Source: an uncultured Clostridia bacterium
GTDB lineage: Bacteria; Bacillota; Clostridia; Oscillospirales; Ruminococcaceae
Length of the DNA stretch: 43,008 bases
Direction: 5' to 3'
NCBI GenBank assembly: GCA_947625375.1
Contig: CANQOC010000018.1
Span: 1 to 43,008 of the forward strand
In this document: positions 42,901-43,008 of the stretch, piece by piece
Numbering within the stretch: the first letter of the stretch is position 1
Layout: each line of letters begins with the position of its first letter
Position numbers and translations under genes: made by a program
The notes under the pieces: model-generated
Told to the model about the DNA's origin: nothing
Database searches by the model: none
The model's input: the letters and a program-made list of their open reading frames with translations, nothing else

Positions 42901-43008
42901 ATGATAAAACTTCGATACGGGAATACAAATGCATTTTTACTGTGTGGGAATGCTGCCAATTTACTGATTGATACAGATTACGCCGGAACACTGCCGGCAT
43001 TTTACAAG
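42901..43008 (+). CDS. MBL-fold hydrolase, N-terminal fragment (gene continues past the window)
   Basis: The first 36 codons, starting MIKLRYGNTNAFLLCG, resemble the first two strands of metallo-beta-lactamase-fold proteins with the LLIDTDYAG turn, where a conserved acidic residue precedes the metal motif. The metal motif itself lies beyond the window, so the call is provisional. An AGGAG ribosome site ends 10 nt before the ATG. Base composition is clearly more AT-rich than the MATE gene before it. Confidence 0.55.
   Translation, partial: MIKLRYGNTNAFLLCGNAANLLIDTDYAGTLPAFYK

Overview
The window looks like a chromosomal segment from a Gram-positive, moderately GC-rich anaerobe. The best guess is a Clostridia/Oscillospirales-type gut bacterium (Bacillota). 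The reasons are strong AGGAGG-type ribosome sites, sigma-70/A promoters with an exact 17-bp spacer in nearly every gap, Lys/Leu-rich lipoprotein signals, surface proteins built from Gram-positive pilin-like modules, and carbohydrate catabolism genes (GH77, GH3, uronate isomerase). No rRNA, tRNA, phage, transposase or CRISPR array was seen. The taxonomic call is inference.

Layout. Positions 1-2316: a minus-strand pair (MBL-fold hydrolase, then 4-alpha-glucanotransferase MalQ) with a clear promoter, and the start of a further minus-strand gene at the very edge. Positions 2330-3490 and 8340-9865: two gene-free arrays packed with dispersed palindromic repeats. They include composite C-rich hairpin units, a shared 95-bp block, TCTGACNTCTG-like repeats, and three four-way-junction (cloverleaf) elements. 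These arrays bracket a minus-strand three-gene MacB-like ABC system (ATPase with an acidic tail, COG1361/CARDB-like surface protein, FtsX-type permease). Positions 9884-12062: an MFS sugar-type symporter and a HAD phosphatase on the minus strand, each with its own promoter. Positions 12087-13959: a divergent uxaC-thioesterase pair.

Positions 14013-29207 hold one minus-strand gene for a 5064-residue secreted protein. It has a signal peptide, an AT-richer head with an EF-hand-like loop, about twelve pilin-type (Spy0128-like) domains, two DUF11-like domains and about thirteen short beta-sandwich repeats, then a Pro-rich tail with no LPXTG motif or membrane anchor. A 37-bp identical terminator-containing direct repeat brackets the gene, and a C9 tract lies in its leader. 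Positions 29558-32651: a DNA-deoxyinosine-glycosylase-like protein, a nitroreductase and an SH3 lipoprotein in one operon, plus a separate SLC13/ArsB-like permease.

Positions 32828-41400: a plus-strand operon driven by a perfect consensus promoter. It encodes an Opp/Dpp-family ABC importer (lipoprotein binding protein, two permeases, two ATPases) followed by a cytoplasmic GH3 beta-glucosidase. The simplest reading is uptake of a beta-linked oligosaccharide and its hydrolysis inside the cell. A MATE exporter (41475-42830) and the first 36 codons of an MBL-like gene end the window.

The most unusual content is the family of multi-arm palindromic elements in the two arrays, whose stems are kept while sequences differ, and the giant unanchored stalk protein. 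Whether either has been described before cannot be judged from sequence alone.
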